Counted from the first letter of the stretch, positions 44,655-56,918 are shown. The stretch is 64,000 bases of DNA from Gigaspora rosea (GCA_003550325.1 QKWP01000342.1:204244-268243); one strand, 5' to 3'. Made by a program: numbers and translations. Notes: a model not told the origin generated them from the sequence alone.

Positions 44655-44800
44655 TTGAATATAACCATGATATTATTGTGTGGTAGGTCGATATAAAACT
44701 ACAACTATAAGATTCGCAGAGAAAATTAGTATTAATAATTAAATTTTTAGTGGAATGTAATTTTTTCTAGTATTTGCTAATGTATTCACTATTTTTTATT
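44655..44800 (+). repeat. Dispersed repeat R3, copy 1
   Basis: It matches 63825-63998: ATAACCATGATATTATTG / ATAACCGTAATTTATTG, GTAGGTCGATATAAAACTAC / GTAGATCGACAAAACTAC, CAGAGAAAATT / CTGAGAAAATT, GCTAATGTATTCACTATTTT / GCTAATTTATTCACTATTTT. Confidence 0.7.
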
Positions 44801-45079
44801 AATATTATGTTGTTCTTGTTATTGCACTTGCGCTTGCATTTTTCTTGTGCTTGCACTTATTCTTAAACTTTAGACCATTATATAAATGCTTTCCAATTAG
44901 TAAAACATTTGATTAACTTTTTTTTTTAGCTATTTTTTTGCACAAAATAGTTTTATTAAATATAACTAGAACATGGTCATGCGAATGGCTTCGCCTATGC
45001 TAAAGAAAATAGATTTATTTGTTTATTATCATTTTTATTTCAGAAAGAAAATTTTTCTTAAGCTTTTTTATTATAAAGT

Positions 45080-45485
45080 GTTTTAAATTTAATGCACCAA
45101 TTTGGGCCCTTTTGGGCAAAAGCTAGTGCATTAGATTTAAAGTATTTACTTTAGTTATTAGGTGTTCCATCTTGAATTTAATGAACCAAATTTGGCCCTT
45201 TTGGGGCCAAAGCTGGTGCATTAAATTTTAAGCATTTCCTTTCCAACATTAGGTGTTCCATCAAATTGGCAAAGTTGATACATTAAATTTAAAGCATTTC
45301 CTTTCTGTCATTAGATGTTCTATTTTGAATTTAAATTACTAATTTGGGCCCCCTCCGGGGGCCAAAGCTGGTGCATTAGATTTAAAGCATTTCTTTCAGT
45401 CATTAGATGTACCGTCTTGAATGTAATACAACAATATGGAACCCTCCGGGCCAAAGCTAGTGCATTAACTTTAAAGCTTTTATTA
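45080..45485 (+). repeat. Tandem repeat, ~100-bp unit with GGGCCC dyads
   Basis: Four to five units carry GCATTTCYTTTCNGTCATTA, GATGTTCCATCTTGAATTTA, ATGCACCAATTTGGGCCC and GGGGCCAAAGCTGGTGCATT. The pair TTTGGGCCCCYYYGGGGGCCAAA makes a hairpin in each unit, and the flanks ATGCACCA / TGGTGCAT extend it. Confidence 0.88.
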
Positions 45486-45489
45486 GTCA

Positions 45490-46884
45490 TGTGAAATGAT
45501 AATATTGTGACCTTATCACCTGCCAAATATAACAGTTACTGAATATTACACAATAAATATATTCAGATCCGGATCTAAATTGCTATTGGTAAATGAGCGT
45601 GTGGCAAATCAAGTAAATTTTGTATTGGTCAGAGGCTTAGGAGGCTGAGTTCCTTTTGCTGTAGATCTTTTGCCTTTCGTCATGTTATTTGACGATAATT
45701 GATTCTCAATTCGTCATACTGTCAAAATATTCAGAGAAAAAAAATACAAAGTCTAAAAATATTTGAAAAGTGGAAGTATAACTATAGATGGGAGTGGGCA
45801 TATAACACCAAAAGGATACTTTCTTTACTAGAATTTAAGTTTTTTTTAAACAATTTGATTTTTTTTGTTTTTTTTCTAGTATATTAAATATATATATATA
45901 TATATAATATATATAAAAAAATGGCGAGAGTAAAAATTCCTTTTTCTGGGTGTTGTGAGGAAATTTTTATGTCGATCTCTGCATTAAAGCGAACAATAGC
46001 CAAAAATAAATCGATTACGTTACATATAACATATAACAACCATATATAGTAGGACGATGGTCAGCCCAAAATTATAAAGCGCTATCAAATAACAGAAGCA
46101 AAATTTTGATAATTTACGTTTTACGATTTTAAGAGTTGCTTAAAGCATTAAAAAACATTGATATAAGCCTTATTTTGTATGACTACGTTAGAATACTTGA
46201 TTGGCCAGTGGAATAGACAGATATTTGTGCTTTGATATAAGCCTTATTTTGGAGTTACAGGTCATCTGATCATCCAAAAATGTTTCGTAAATTTCTTTGA
46301 CAATCAGCAATTATTATTTCATCAACTCGATAAAAGATCCAATAAAAAAAATGAAAAATACAAATATCAGGTAAACAGACAAATCAAATTGCATCAGGTC
46401 ACCAATTTTTGCGTCTAAAATCATCACTTTTAATATCGTTAGCTATTGCAACTCATGTTTGCGATTCCCTGCATTTTAAAATATAATGTAATTCTGCGTA
46501 ATCATAGATTTGCACATATAGGTACTTTTGTCGATCCACATTAACTACATATTACAAGGATACACATACGATGTACACATATATGGTGTGATGGATTCAT
46601 ACGTGAAAAATAATAGTGTGATGAATTCACACGTGAAAAATAAACAAAATTTGACGAATAAGTCATGTGGACCAATCAAAATTAAGATTTTGCAGACAAG
46701 TCCACTCCAAACAGTGTAAAACCATGCACTCATTGTATTCGTTCCTGGTATACTATACAAGGAACTGCCTCACCAAAGTATTATATATACATAAAAAGAA
46801 AACTAAAGGAACAATCTAAAAATTTAATTTCAGCAGATTTGCCTACTCTATTGCGACATGTCTCATTACGCATCTGTTCCTGTT
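45490..46884. other. No recognisable gene
   Basis: A (TA)n run lies at 45890-45920 and a two-copy 30-bp repeat (GTGTGATGRATTCAYACGTG) at 46587-46645. Short frames here have no support. Confidence 0.4.
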
Positions 46885-47340
46885 TATTCACCTGCATGCC
46901 TTCTTCCTAATTAGAGTAGGAACAACAATGCCAATCTTTTGGAAGGGGTACACCGAATTTCTCACTTTTCATCCAAAATTCCAGACAAAAAGACTTTAAG
47001 TGAAAATATGATAGTAGGTATATAGTCAAATATGTTTTGTAACCAAAACCTTCAGAGAAAGTGTTGAAAAATTCATTTTTTAGTTCACTGCCTAGCCAAA
47101 CTATAAAACCTTCGTTGACAGAAAAAACTTCTACCAGAATTTTTTGTACCAAGAGCACTCACTGCCAGTTATCTTGCACAACTAACACTTCTGGCTTGCT
47201 TGCTGAATATATAAAGGAGTTCCCCAAGAATTTATATAAAAACTAGTACTAATAGTTTTACTAAAAAAATTTTGTTTTTTTTTGTTTGGAATTTTGTACA
47301 AGTGATCAATGGGAAGAGTTTTTGAATTGTTATCTATAAT
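46885..47340 (+). repeat. Dispersed repeat R2, copy 2
   Basis: Diverged copy of 41195-41690 in the same orientation. The parent element is unknown. Confidence 0.65.
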
Positions 47341-47412
47341 TGATTTTATTATTATCTATTATTTTATGTATTTCTTATTTTGGCATAGTTTGTAGCATAG
47401 TTGAGTTATTTT

Positions 47413-47512
47413 AACTCTCAACAAAGGTACTCTATTTACTTTCAACAAGGGTTATAGACTTTCAGCAAGTGTATAAACCTCTTAGCAAGTAAATTAAATA
47501 TCTAGCAAGTGA
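47413..47512 (+). repeat. Short tandem repeat, ~24-bp unit
   Basis: Four loose copies of CTTTCAACAAGKGTATAAAC. Confidence 0.55.
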
Positions 47513-47998
47513 TTAAAACCTCAGTACAATTTAAAGATAATTGTGGATATAGTTATGGTCTGCGAATGAAATAACAGGTGTTCATAGCATTAGTGTTATT
47601 ATTGATAGTTCAAAAAATCATGTGTTCAACAATCAATTCTATGTGAATTTTACAAAAAGGTCACCAAAATTCTGGGTATATAGGTTGGTATTTAGCTTTA
47701 GCTATTACAGGTTTTATAGCAAATTACGTAATGAATAGATATAATTTCATTAGTAAAATTTTTTATGATCTTGGGGCAAAATCAATCAATTCTGATCTAG
47801 CTGACCATGATTATAATGCTTTCTAAGGTAATCCAATCCAGAATTTTGGTATATAAGTTGATCCTACACTCCGCTGTTGCTAGTAAAATGCTAGCAATAA
47901 AAAAATAATTTGTTTAGATTCATTGTAAAAGCCTCTTCAATTGACAAGGTTTTATTAAGAGCTTTATCATTTTAGATAGCACTCATACAAAAATTAAT

Positions 47999-48293
47999 TA
48001 CTCTGTAATTCTGTAAGTTTGGCCAATCAAAATTTAGAATCAGGTGTAATATAATAATCAAAACAAATATTTTGTTTTCTAAGTAAAAATACATATAACA
48101 TTAAGACTAAGAAAACTGCATTATAATTAGGGTTAGGTTTAGAAAAATATAGTGGCAATTGTAGCTATTAGTAAATTTTCACAAAGAACATTTTTAATTA
48201 TGGTTTTGTAATAAAAAATTTAGAACTATCTGTTTTTTGTAAAATTTTTACGTTACACCTGGTCATAAAATTTGATCAGTTAAATTACAGATG
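47999..48293. mobile_element. MITE-like element with ATTAGGGTTAGG core
   Basis: CTGTAATTCTGTAAGTTTGG on the left and, reverse-complemented, CTGTAATTTAACTGATCAAA on the right; inner CAGGTGTAATATAA / CAGGTGTAACGTAA pair better. The core ATTAGGGTTAGGTTTAG lies at about 48128. Confidence 0.55.
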
Positions 48294-48349
48294 GTAAAAA
48301 ATTTTTTTGTAAGAAAGCTAGAGTGTTAGTTTTATTAATAGTTAGGGGT

Positions 48350-48480
48350 TATGTCAGGAATTTCATCAATCATCAAGGGTTTTATTAATCATTAAGGATT
48401 TTATCAATTGTCAAAGGTTTCATTAAGCATCAAGAGTTTCAACAATCGTCAAGAGTTTTGTCAGACACAAATTTGATGAA
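48350..48480 (+). repeat. Minisatellite, ~22-bp unit
   Basis: Six loose copies of GGTTTTATCAATCATCAAGG. Confidence 0.75.
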
Positions 48481-48504
48481 ACCTTTCATCTTCATGAAAA
48501 TAAT

Positions 48505-48775
48505 TGCATCAGGCATCATTAATTCTAATAGCTCTTTATGAATAGTATTAAATAATCATTCTAATGGCTCTTTATAATTAGTGTTAAATAAACATTCTAA
48601 TAGCTCTTTATAGTTAGTATTAAATAATTATTCTAACAACTTTTGGTGATTAGTATTAAATAATTATTCTAATAATTTTTATAATTAGTATTAAATTATT
48701 CTAACAGTTTTTTAAAGTTAGCAATAAATAACTATTCTAAAAACTTCTTATGGTTATACTAAATAGGATACTTAA
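48505..48775 (+). repeat. Minisatellite, ~42-bp unit
   Basis: Six loose copies of ATTCTAATAGCTCTTTATAR followed by TTAGTATTAAATAATT. Confidence 0.8.
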
Positions 48776-49224
48776 ATAAGTGTGAACCCAGTAATGATCA
48801 CAAATTGTATAATGTTTGCTATAATCATCTAAGAATTTTGATTGGTCAAAAGAGTATAAACAAAATCAGATAATATGGATCAATTAATATAACTAATATG
48901 TCTATATACTGCATAAATCGCATTCTTGATTCTATATATAAAGGATCTTCTAACTATATCAAAAAACCAACCCTAACTATAAAGTAAAATTTTTTTGTTA
49001 GAGTTATTATAGACTATACTTTTTGCCTCGTAGTTCGGGTTAGAATTAAGCCCAAATTTTTTTTGTTATAGTTTTATACTTCATTGTTAGGGTTAGAGTT
49101 AGAGCCAGACACTTATAGCATTTGATTGTTTTGATTATATAGTGCAATTGATTATACAAGATTTGAAAATTTTTGGATATCCTATGATATGGGTTACATA
49201 AATTTTAGTAACATCTGATTTCAT

Positions 49225-49510
49225 AAATGTCTTCTATATTATAAATTATAAAATATTATATAGTATGTTAAATCTCAATATAAAGAATTTGTAAATATAT
49301 ACAGTATTTAGAAGCTTATTATAGCAATATCTATTAATTAAACATTGCTTTTTGTTGATAAAAGTCTCTAATATTAGATTGAATACACAAATTATGAACT
49401 ATATCTTAATCATCCTATTCTGAACACTAATGCTTATCCAAAAAGCTTGATAGAATAGTTTTACAATTAAACAATAAAAAGCTATTAGAATAATTATTTA
49501 GCAAGTTAAT
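49225..49510 (+). repeat. Dispersed repeat R1, copy 2
   Basis: Copy of 29595-29880 in the same orientation. Confidence 0.65.
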
Positions 49511-49884
49511 TTCAAGAAGAATGAACTTAGTAATGATTTTGAATTGTATTAACCTTGAAATAATCACATACAATTTTGATTAGTACATATATATAATAGG
49601 GCAAATTGCTATTTTTATAATTATTATTGCTCGATCAGCTGACTTTATACAACAAAACTGAATGGTTTATTTACAAATCTGAAGAACATATGGGATAAGG
49701 GCTTGCTACCCTTATTGGCTCTAATATACATAATCCAATTTTTTACTATAATGACATGAATTTATCACAATAGCAAACGAAATGGACACCTATGATGCCT
49801 TTATATAGAGAGAAAACCGTCGAATCTTCTCATAGCTGAAAAGAGAATCGGTAACGTGTTCCTGCCAGTATGAGCAAGGTTCAT

Positions 49885-50235
49885 TCTTATAGTCCTTGCA
49901 CTGCCACTTGCATCCGTGGAGCCAATACAACAACTGGTCTTTGCACTGCCACTTGAAGCTGTGCAGCCAAATTCAACAACAGGTCCTTGCACTGCCACTT
50001 GCAACTGTCCTTGCACTACCACTTGCAGTTATGAAGCCAAATACAACAACAGTCCTTGCACTGCCACTTGCAGCCGCGAATCCAACTACCTCTGGTTCTT
50101 GCACTGCCTTTTGCAGCCGTGGAGCCAGGTACACAACAGGTCCTTGCACTGCCACTTGCAGCCGTGGAGCCAACTACCTCTGGTTCTTGCACTGCCACTT
50201 GCAGCTGTGGAGCTGGGTATACATACTACAGGTCC
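49885..50235 (+). repeat. Minisatellite M1, ~45-bp unit
   Basis: About eight copies of GTCCTTGCACTGCCACTTGC followed by AGCCGTGGAGCCAAMTACA. Since 45 is a multiple of three, five overlapping frames stay open on both strands (Cys/His/Leu-rich on plus, Ser/Gly/Ala-rich on minus). Confidence 0.92.
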
Positions 50236-50367
50236 TTGCATTGCTCTCATTATTGATCTAACAATAATCATGTGAATATCAAAATTATATACAAAACTGA
50301 AATTACCTGTAAAAACAAGTTACAAAATCTCACAACAATAATCAAAGAATAACCATAAAAGGATATA

Positions 50368-51497
50368 CAGTCGCACTCCCATATAATCACACCCTCGGGA
50401 CTCAGAAATCTGGTGACTATGTAGAGATGTGACAATATAAATTTTTTCTATAAAATCACTTTTATATAAAAAATAAATTATAGTGAATATATAGAATTAT
50501 AAAATTCGTAAGATTTAATCAAAATTCAACATCGATTTTCTCGATAAGCAATAATTATAAAAGGCTCAAATTTTTATCACATATAATATCCATATTTATT
50601 TATAATATATTAAAATTTCAGCTGAATTGGATCAATAGTTCTTGAGAAATCGCTTGTAAACGATAGTTAATTTTTTTAAAAAAATTGATTATCGTATACT
50701 AGCAATATCTCAAGAACTAACCATCCAATTTAGCTGAAATTTTAATATATTCTAGAGTAATATCGATAATATATATGATATAAATTTTAGCCTTTTTGAA
50801 TTAATGGTTATCGAGAAAATTGATGACAAAGTTTGATTAAGTCTTACAAATTTTTTAGAACATATAAAATTCGTAAGACTTAATCAAACTTTGGCATCAA
50901 TTTTCTCGATAATCTATAATTAAAAAAGGCTCAAATTTTTACTATAGACAATAGCTATATTCCTTTATAATATAATAAAATTTCAGCTAAATTGGATTGT
51001 TAGTTCTTATGATATTGCTTGTATACTATAATTAATTTTTTAAAAAAAATAGACTATCGTTTACAATCGATTTCTCAAGAAATATCGATCCAATTAAGCT
51101 AAAATTTTAATATAGTATAAAGAAATATTAATTCTATCTATAGTAAAATTTGAGACCATTTTAATTATTTGTTATCGAGAAAATCGATGTTGAAATTTGA
51201 TTAAATCTTACGAATTTTTTGTTATACTGTTAGTAAATTCACTATTAAAAATGTGATATTATAGACAATTGTTATTATTTAAAAAGTTTTAAAATTTAAA
51301 ATTGTGATTTTTTAGAAAATTGTGCTTTTATAGAAATAAATTATTTATATTTGTTTGTAAAATTTGGTGATAGTGCTTATATAGTAATTGTGACGTTATA
51401 GAAAGAAATTTAATATAAATATAATCGGGACCAAACTTTTAAGTGATTAAATAGGAAATGTGACTATGAGGGAGGTGACTATATGGGAGTGCGACTG
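50368..51497. mobile_element. 1.13-kb fold-back TIR element, TA TSD
   Basis: Termini CAGTCGCACTCCCATATAAT and, reverse-complemented, CAGTCGCACTCCCATATAGT, flanked by TA. The sister duplications at about 53598 and 55000 show the empty site GGATATATAAC, so insertion and TA duplication can be read directly. The interior is two consecutive palindromes (centres near 50690 and 51040) made of four alternately inverted arms of about 180 bases sharing ATTCGTAAGAYTTAATCAAA and ATTTTCTCGATAA. There is no coding capacity. Confidence 0.95.
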
Positions 51498-51584
51498 TAT
51501 AACAAAACCTGTACATGATTAGTCATAAAGTCATCTAATCTCGCAATAATGATCGCTTTGTCACTTCGTTGACAGGCTTTTTAT

Positions 51585-52075
51585 AATACTGGTCCTTGCA
51601 CTGCTACTTGTAGCTGTGAAGCCAAATTCAACAACTGGTCCTTGCACTGCTACTTGCAGCCCGTAGAGCCAAATACAACAACTGGTCTTGCACTGCCACT
51701 TGCAGTCATGGAGCCAGGTACAAAACAGGTCCTTGCACTGCCACTTGCAGTTGTGGAACCAAATAAAACAACAGATCCTTGTACTGCTAACGCAGCTGTG
51801 GAGCCTGGCATAACAAAAACATCAGGTCCTTGCACTGCTAACACAGCCATGGAGCTTGGCATAACAAAAACATCAGGTTCTTGTACTGCTAATGCAGCTG
51901 TGAAGCCTGGTATAACAAAAACATCAGGTCCTTGCACTGCTAATGCAGCTATGGAGCCTGGCATATCAAAAACATCAGGTTCTTGCACTGCTAATGCAGC
52001 CGTGGAGCCTGGCATATCAAAAAACATCAGGTCCTTGCACTGCTAGCGCAGAAGTGGAGCCTGGTATAACAACAG
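51585..52075 (+). repeat. Minisatellite M2, 45- to 54-bp units
   Basis: About ten units. The first are like M1; later ones lengthen to 54 bp with CATAACAAAAACATCAGGTC. The plus frame 51642-52046 would encode 18-residue repeats of the type GPCTANAAVEPGITKTS. No start context, signal peptide or intron supports a gene, but the frame is open for 134 residues. Confidence 0.9.
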
Positions 52076-52639
52076 TTTCACTTGCTTTACTTCAGGTGGG
52101 TAAGAGAGGGCAATAGAGCTAGCCTTCACAAGGCAAGGATAGCAAAAAGAAAGATAACCTTCTTTACTGAAATTCTTGGCTTTAAAATACTCTTTCTGTA
52201 TTACTGGTTCATACTTGGCCACAGTCATTATCCCTTACCCTCATTGTCAATCTAACAATAATCATAACCATATGAATATCAAAATCATATGCAAATCTGA
52301 AATTACCTGTAAAAACAAGTTACAAGATCTCACAACAATAATAAAGAATAACCATAAAAGGATACATAACAAAACCTGTACGTGATCGGTCATAAAGTCA
52401 TCTGATCTCGCAATAATGATCGCCCTATCACTTCATTGACAGGCTTTTCATTATTATTGCTTGATCAGCTGACTTTATACAACAAAACTGAATGACTTTA
52501 TTTACAAATCTAAAGAACATATGGGATAAAAGCGGATCGCTAGCTAGCAAAATCCATCTTTCTCAAAAACTGTAACTCTTTGTTCCAGTATAACATAACT
52601 GCTTTGCTGTTCCAACCTCCTATAGCCCATATTTGTGCC

Positions 52640-52835
52640 AAAGATAAACCTGCTTGTATTGCTGCTGTTGCACTACTGCTATTGCAGCCGCAGAGTCTAA
52701 TTACAACATGAGGTTTTTGTACTGCTATTGCAACCGTGGAGTCTAATTATCAACCTGAGTCCTTGGACTGCTATTGCAGCTGTGGTGCCTAATTATCAAC
52801 GTAAGGTCCTTGCACTCATCCGCAGATTTTCATAA
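52640..52835 (+). repeat. Minisatellite, CTGCTATTGCAGCYGYGGWG units
   Basis: Three to four units of about 48 bp related to M1/M2; the next duplication has the equivalent at 53880-54050. Confidence 0.75.
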
Positions 52836-53089
52836 CAATACCCATCATTAAATATTCCATCTATATGTCCTGTATCCACAGCTTTTGGTAATATTCGAAA
52901 GCCTTCTTTATATCTTTTTCGACTCCTTCATTTTCATAACAATATCCAATGTTATATATTCAATCAGAATGCCCTATATCTGCAGATATTTGATAATAAC
53001 AGATGCCTTCTTTGTGTCTTTTTGCATGCTACTCTAGCCACAGAGCCACAAACAAAAGATTCTTGAACTGCTATTGCAACTTTGAANCA

Positions 53090-53320
53090 GAACCAAACAA
53101 AACATCAGGTTCTTGCACTACTAATGTAGCTGTAGAGCCTGGTATAACAAAAACATCAGGTTCTTGCACTGCTAATGCAGCTGTGGAGCCTGGCATAACA
53201 AAAACATCAGGTTCTTGCACTGCTAATGCAGCCTGGAGCCTGGCATATCAAAAAACATTAGGTCATTGTACTGCTAGCGCAGCCGTGGAGCCTGGTATAA
53301 CAACAGTTTCAAATGCTTCA
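53090..53320 (+). repeat. Minisatellite M3, 54-bp unit
   Basis: Four units like the later part of M2 (TCAGGTTCTTGCACTGCTAA, TGCAGCTGTGGAGCCTGGCA). The frame 53003-53326 runs through it and across the N at 53087. Confidence 0.9.
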
Positions 53321-55085
53321 CTTTGAGTGAGTAAGGGAGGGCAATAGAGCTAGCTTTCACAAGGTGAGCAATAGCGAAAAAAAAGATAACCTTTACTGAA
53401 ATTCTTGGCCTTAAAATACTCTTTCGGTATTACTAGTTCATACTTGGCCACAGTCATTATCCCTTAATCTCATTGTCGATCTAACAATAATCATAACTAT
53501 GTAAATATCAAAATCATATGCAAATCTGAAATTACCTGTAAAAACAAGTTACAAGATCTCACGACAATAATTAAGGAATATCCATAAAAGGATATATAAC
53601 AAAATCTGTATGTGATTGGTCATAAAGTCGTCTGATCTTGCAAAAATGATCACTCTGTCACTTCGTATACATGCTTTTCATTATTATTGCTCGATCAGCT
53701 GACTTTATACAACAAAACTGAATGACTTTATTTACAAAGCTGAAGAACATATGGGATAAAAGAGGATCGCTAGCTAGCAAAACCCATCTTTCTTAAAAAC
53801 TGTAACTCTTTGTTCCAGTATAACATAACTGCTTTGCTGTCCCAACCTCCTATAGCCCGTATTTGTGCCAAAGATAAGCCTGCTTCTATTGCAGCTGTTG
53901 CGCCACTGCTATTGCAGCCGCAGAGTCTAATTACAACGTGAGGTCCTTGTACTGCTATTGCAACTGCGGAGTCTAATTATCAACCTGAGATCCTTGGACT
54001 GCTATTGTAGCTATAGTGCTTAATTATCAACATAAGGTTCTTGCACTCATCCGCAGATTCATAACAACACGCATCATTAAATATTCTATCCATATGTCCC
54101 GTATCCACAGATTTTTGGCGATATTCAAAAGATTTCTTTATATCTTTTTCGATTCCTTCATTTTCATAACAATATCCAACGTTATATTTTCAATAGAATG
54201 CCCTATATCTGCAGATATTTGATAGTAATTGGATGCCTTCTTTGTGTCTTTTTGCATGCTACTCTAGCCATAGAGCCACAAACAAAAGATTCTTGAACTG
54301 CTATTGCAACTTTGAAACCAAAACAAAGAATCCTTAAACTATTATACTATAGCACGAACTAAAAGCAAAGGACCCTTGAACTGCCACTGCAGTTATGAAG
54401 CCAAAAGAAGTCTTTGAGCTATAGTAGCTACAAAACCAAAAACGAACAGTTTGTGTACTACTGCTATAGTCTCGAAGCTTACTTATAATCACCATTTAAC
54501 TATTTAATATCATGTCTTAACCACAGTTATTAGACTTAAGATAATGCTTTTAGCAAAAAGGTCTAGGTGAAAACGATAAAGATAGCCTTCTTTTCCAAGG
54601 TCAGTTTTGTCCAACTCCTGGCATGCATTATGTGATTTGTAGACATACTCAACGTTATGTATGAAAATACTACTTGATCTATACAGTTTTTAAACATATT
54701 AAAGTTTAATTGTTTTTTAACAAATTGAAATATATACGATGGAAATAATAGAGCCAGCCTTCACAAGGTAAGCGATAGTAAAAAGAAAGATAACCTTCTT
54801 TACTGAAATTCTTGGCCTTAAAATACTCTTCCCATATTACTGGTTCATACTTGGCCCAGCCATTATCCCTTACTCTCATTGTTGATCTAACAATAATCAT
54901 AACATTGTGAATATCAAAATCATATGCAAATCTGAAATTACCTGTAAAAACAAGTTACAAGATCTTATGACAACAATCAAAAAATAGCCATAAAAGGATA
55001 TATAACAAAACCTGTACGTGATCAGTCATAAAGTTATCTGATCTCGCAATAATGATCGCCCTATCACTTTGTTGACAGGCTTTTC

Positions 55086-56476
55086 ACTTTATAAATTATT
55101 AAATCAAGTCTATGTCTGTATATACATATATAAATTGTATACTTAAAATGTATATATTTAAAACTAATAATTATATTATAATATAAATTCATTGTGATAA
55201 TAATATAAGTTACAGTATTAACTTTATTTAAATTCAAAATCTAGCTTCAGCTCTATAAAAACCATCAGTTATTACTAGTTATTTAAGTTGGTCTATTGCT
55301 TATGCTAGAAATCTAAAAGCAATACTACATTTGCTTAACAGATTACTATAAAGTCTTAAGGCTTTTGTGTAAATAAATTATTTGTCCTAATTTCTAATTT
55401 GTAGATTATTATTACTATAATTTTAAAAATTAAATATTTTTTGTAATATCAACTATATAACTAAACAATTAAACAACTAAACAACTAATTGATTTTTTTA
55501 TCATGTGATATCTGTAATTGATAAGTTGTTAACCATAGTTAGCAACTAATCAATTGAAAAATTTTATCAACTTAGAACACTATACTAGTTTTATATAGAG
55601 ATTTTAAATGAATATATGTATTCATAAGTAGCTTTGTAATATATTTTGATTAAATTGTATTCAAATATGAAACTGAATATAAATTAAATAAATTCAAAGT
55701 TAATTAACAATCTGAGTAAATTTAAAATTTTGTTTCAATATATATCTAATATATTAAAAATCAACTTAAATTGATTTTGAATCTATTAAGATTTCATTTT
55801 GACTTATAACATATATAGCCAAATAGTGTCAGTATTAGTCAGAGCAAACCTATAATAAGTTTATGAGGGTCATATAAAGTATTTGGGATACTAAAAGATT
55901 GAAAACTTGCTTGAAAAGCCCCAAGCAGAGAATAGCAAAGCTTCAATGATACTGCATAATATAGAAGTAGCTTTGAGAAACTAGAGAGAAACTAGAAACC
56001 AAAAAATTTTAGAGGAGGATTTTACCAACTGATCTGCCAAAGTCACACTAAAGAAAAAGACCATGTGTTAAAGAAGCAGTTCTAAGAAAAGAGTAACCTT
56101 AGACATGTAATGCCTGGCTAACTGATCCTACTAGGCTACAGGATTTAAAAGTTTCTAGTAACCTCAAATATATAAAATTTGCAAAGATGAGAAGCAGATA
56201 TTAGAGCTTAGAGAAGTACAGTAAATTTATAATTTTTTAGAGAGAAGGAGGTTCCTATTTTATCATTTACTATATATATATAATAAAATGGCCAATAATA
56301 TTTAAGTATTTAGAGCACTGACATTTATTAGATAATATTTTAGGAGGTAGGGTTAAGCCATATCTTACCTCATATAAAAATTTTAGCTAATTAAATTTGA
56401 TGAAAATATTACCTGAAGGTGGGAGATAATCCTTTATAGTAAATAAATATTAGGTAATAAATGTCAGCACCCTTAT
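55086..56476. other. No recognisable gene
   Basis: AT-rich DNA. 55455-55575 contains CAACTAATTGATT-type repeats ending in GAACACTA, which resembles a hAT-like terminus (TAGTGTTC in reverse complement) without a partner. Confidence 0.4.
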
Positions 56477-56478
56477 TA

Positions 56479-56663
56479 CAGTCAGACCTCTCTAAATGCA
56501 TATCGTTGGGACCAAACTTTTGAAGGTATGCATTAAGAGAACAATAAGAAAATATGCATTTATAGAGGCTTGGTAGTGGTTTGGTATATATTTGGGGCAG
56601 AAAACTGATATGCATTTAAAGAAGTTATGCATTTAAAGGGATGCATTTAGAGATGTCTAACTG
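56479..56663. mobile_element. pogo-like MITE, CAGTCAGACCTCTCTAAATG ends (185 bp)
   Basis: Left CAGTCAGACCTCTCTAAATG and reverse-complemented right CAGTTAGACATCTCTAAATG, with TA on both sides (56477-56478, 56664-56665). It contains repeated ATGCATTTA. A minus frame 56409-56615 crosses it by chance. Confidence 0.92.
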
Positions 56664-56918
56664 TATAGCTATATAGTAAAGTTTATATTTACTATATTAA
56701 TCGATAATTATTAATTAAGTAAATTTGTTTGGAATATCAAAATATATATATCCTAAAATTTTTATTAAAATTGAAAAAGTTTTTATTATTAACTTTTATA
56801 TTTATCGAACATATTTTTTTAAAAAATTTCATATAAAAATCAAAAGGTTAAATAATAAAAAGTTTTCCAATACTAATAAAATTTAAAGTAAATATATTTT
56901 GATCTTTTAAATAAATTT

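Larger units (their letters stand above)
49620..55085 (+). repeat. Segmental tandem duplication, three units plus tail
   Basis: The start block TTATTATTGCTCGATCAGCT recurs at 49624, 52452 and 53689. The end block (GGTTCATACTTGGCCACAGT, ATTACCTGTAAAAACAAGTT, GATCTCGCAATAATGATCGC, GACAGGCTTTT) recurs at about 50280-51575 (split), 52205-52450, 53435-53680 and 54840-55083. Units are roughly 1.2-1.4 kb once the insertion in the first is removed. GC-richer minisatellites lie in the middle of the units. One undetermined base (N) is at 53087. Confidence 0.85.

Noticed and set aside
49801..50275. Five overlapping ORFs over the 45-bp minisatellite
   Set aside because: A triplet-length tandem unit keeps all frames open; there is no start context or family signature.
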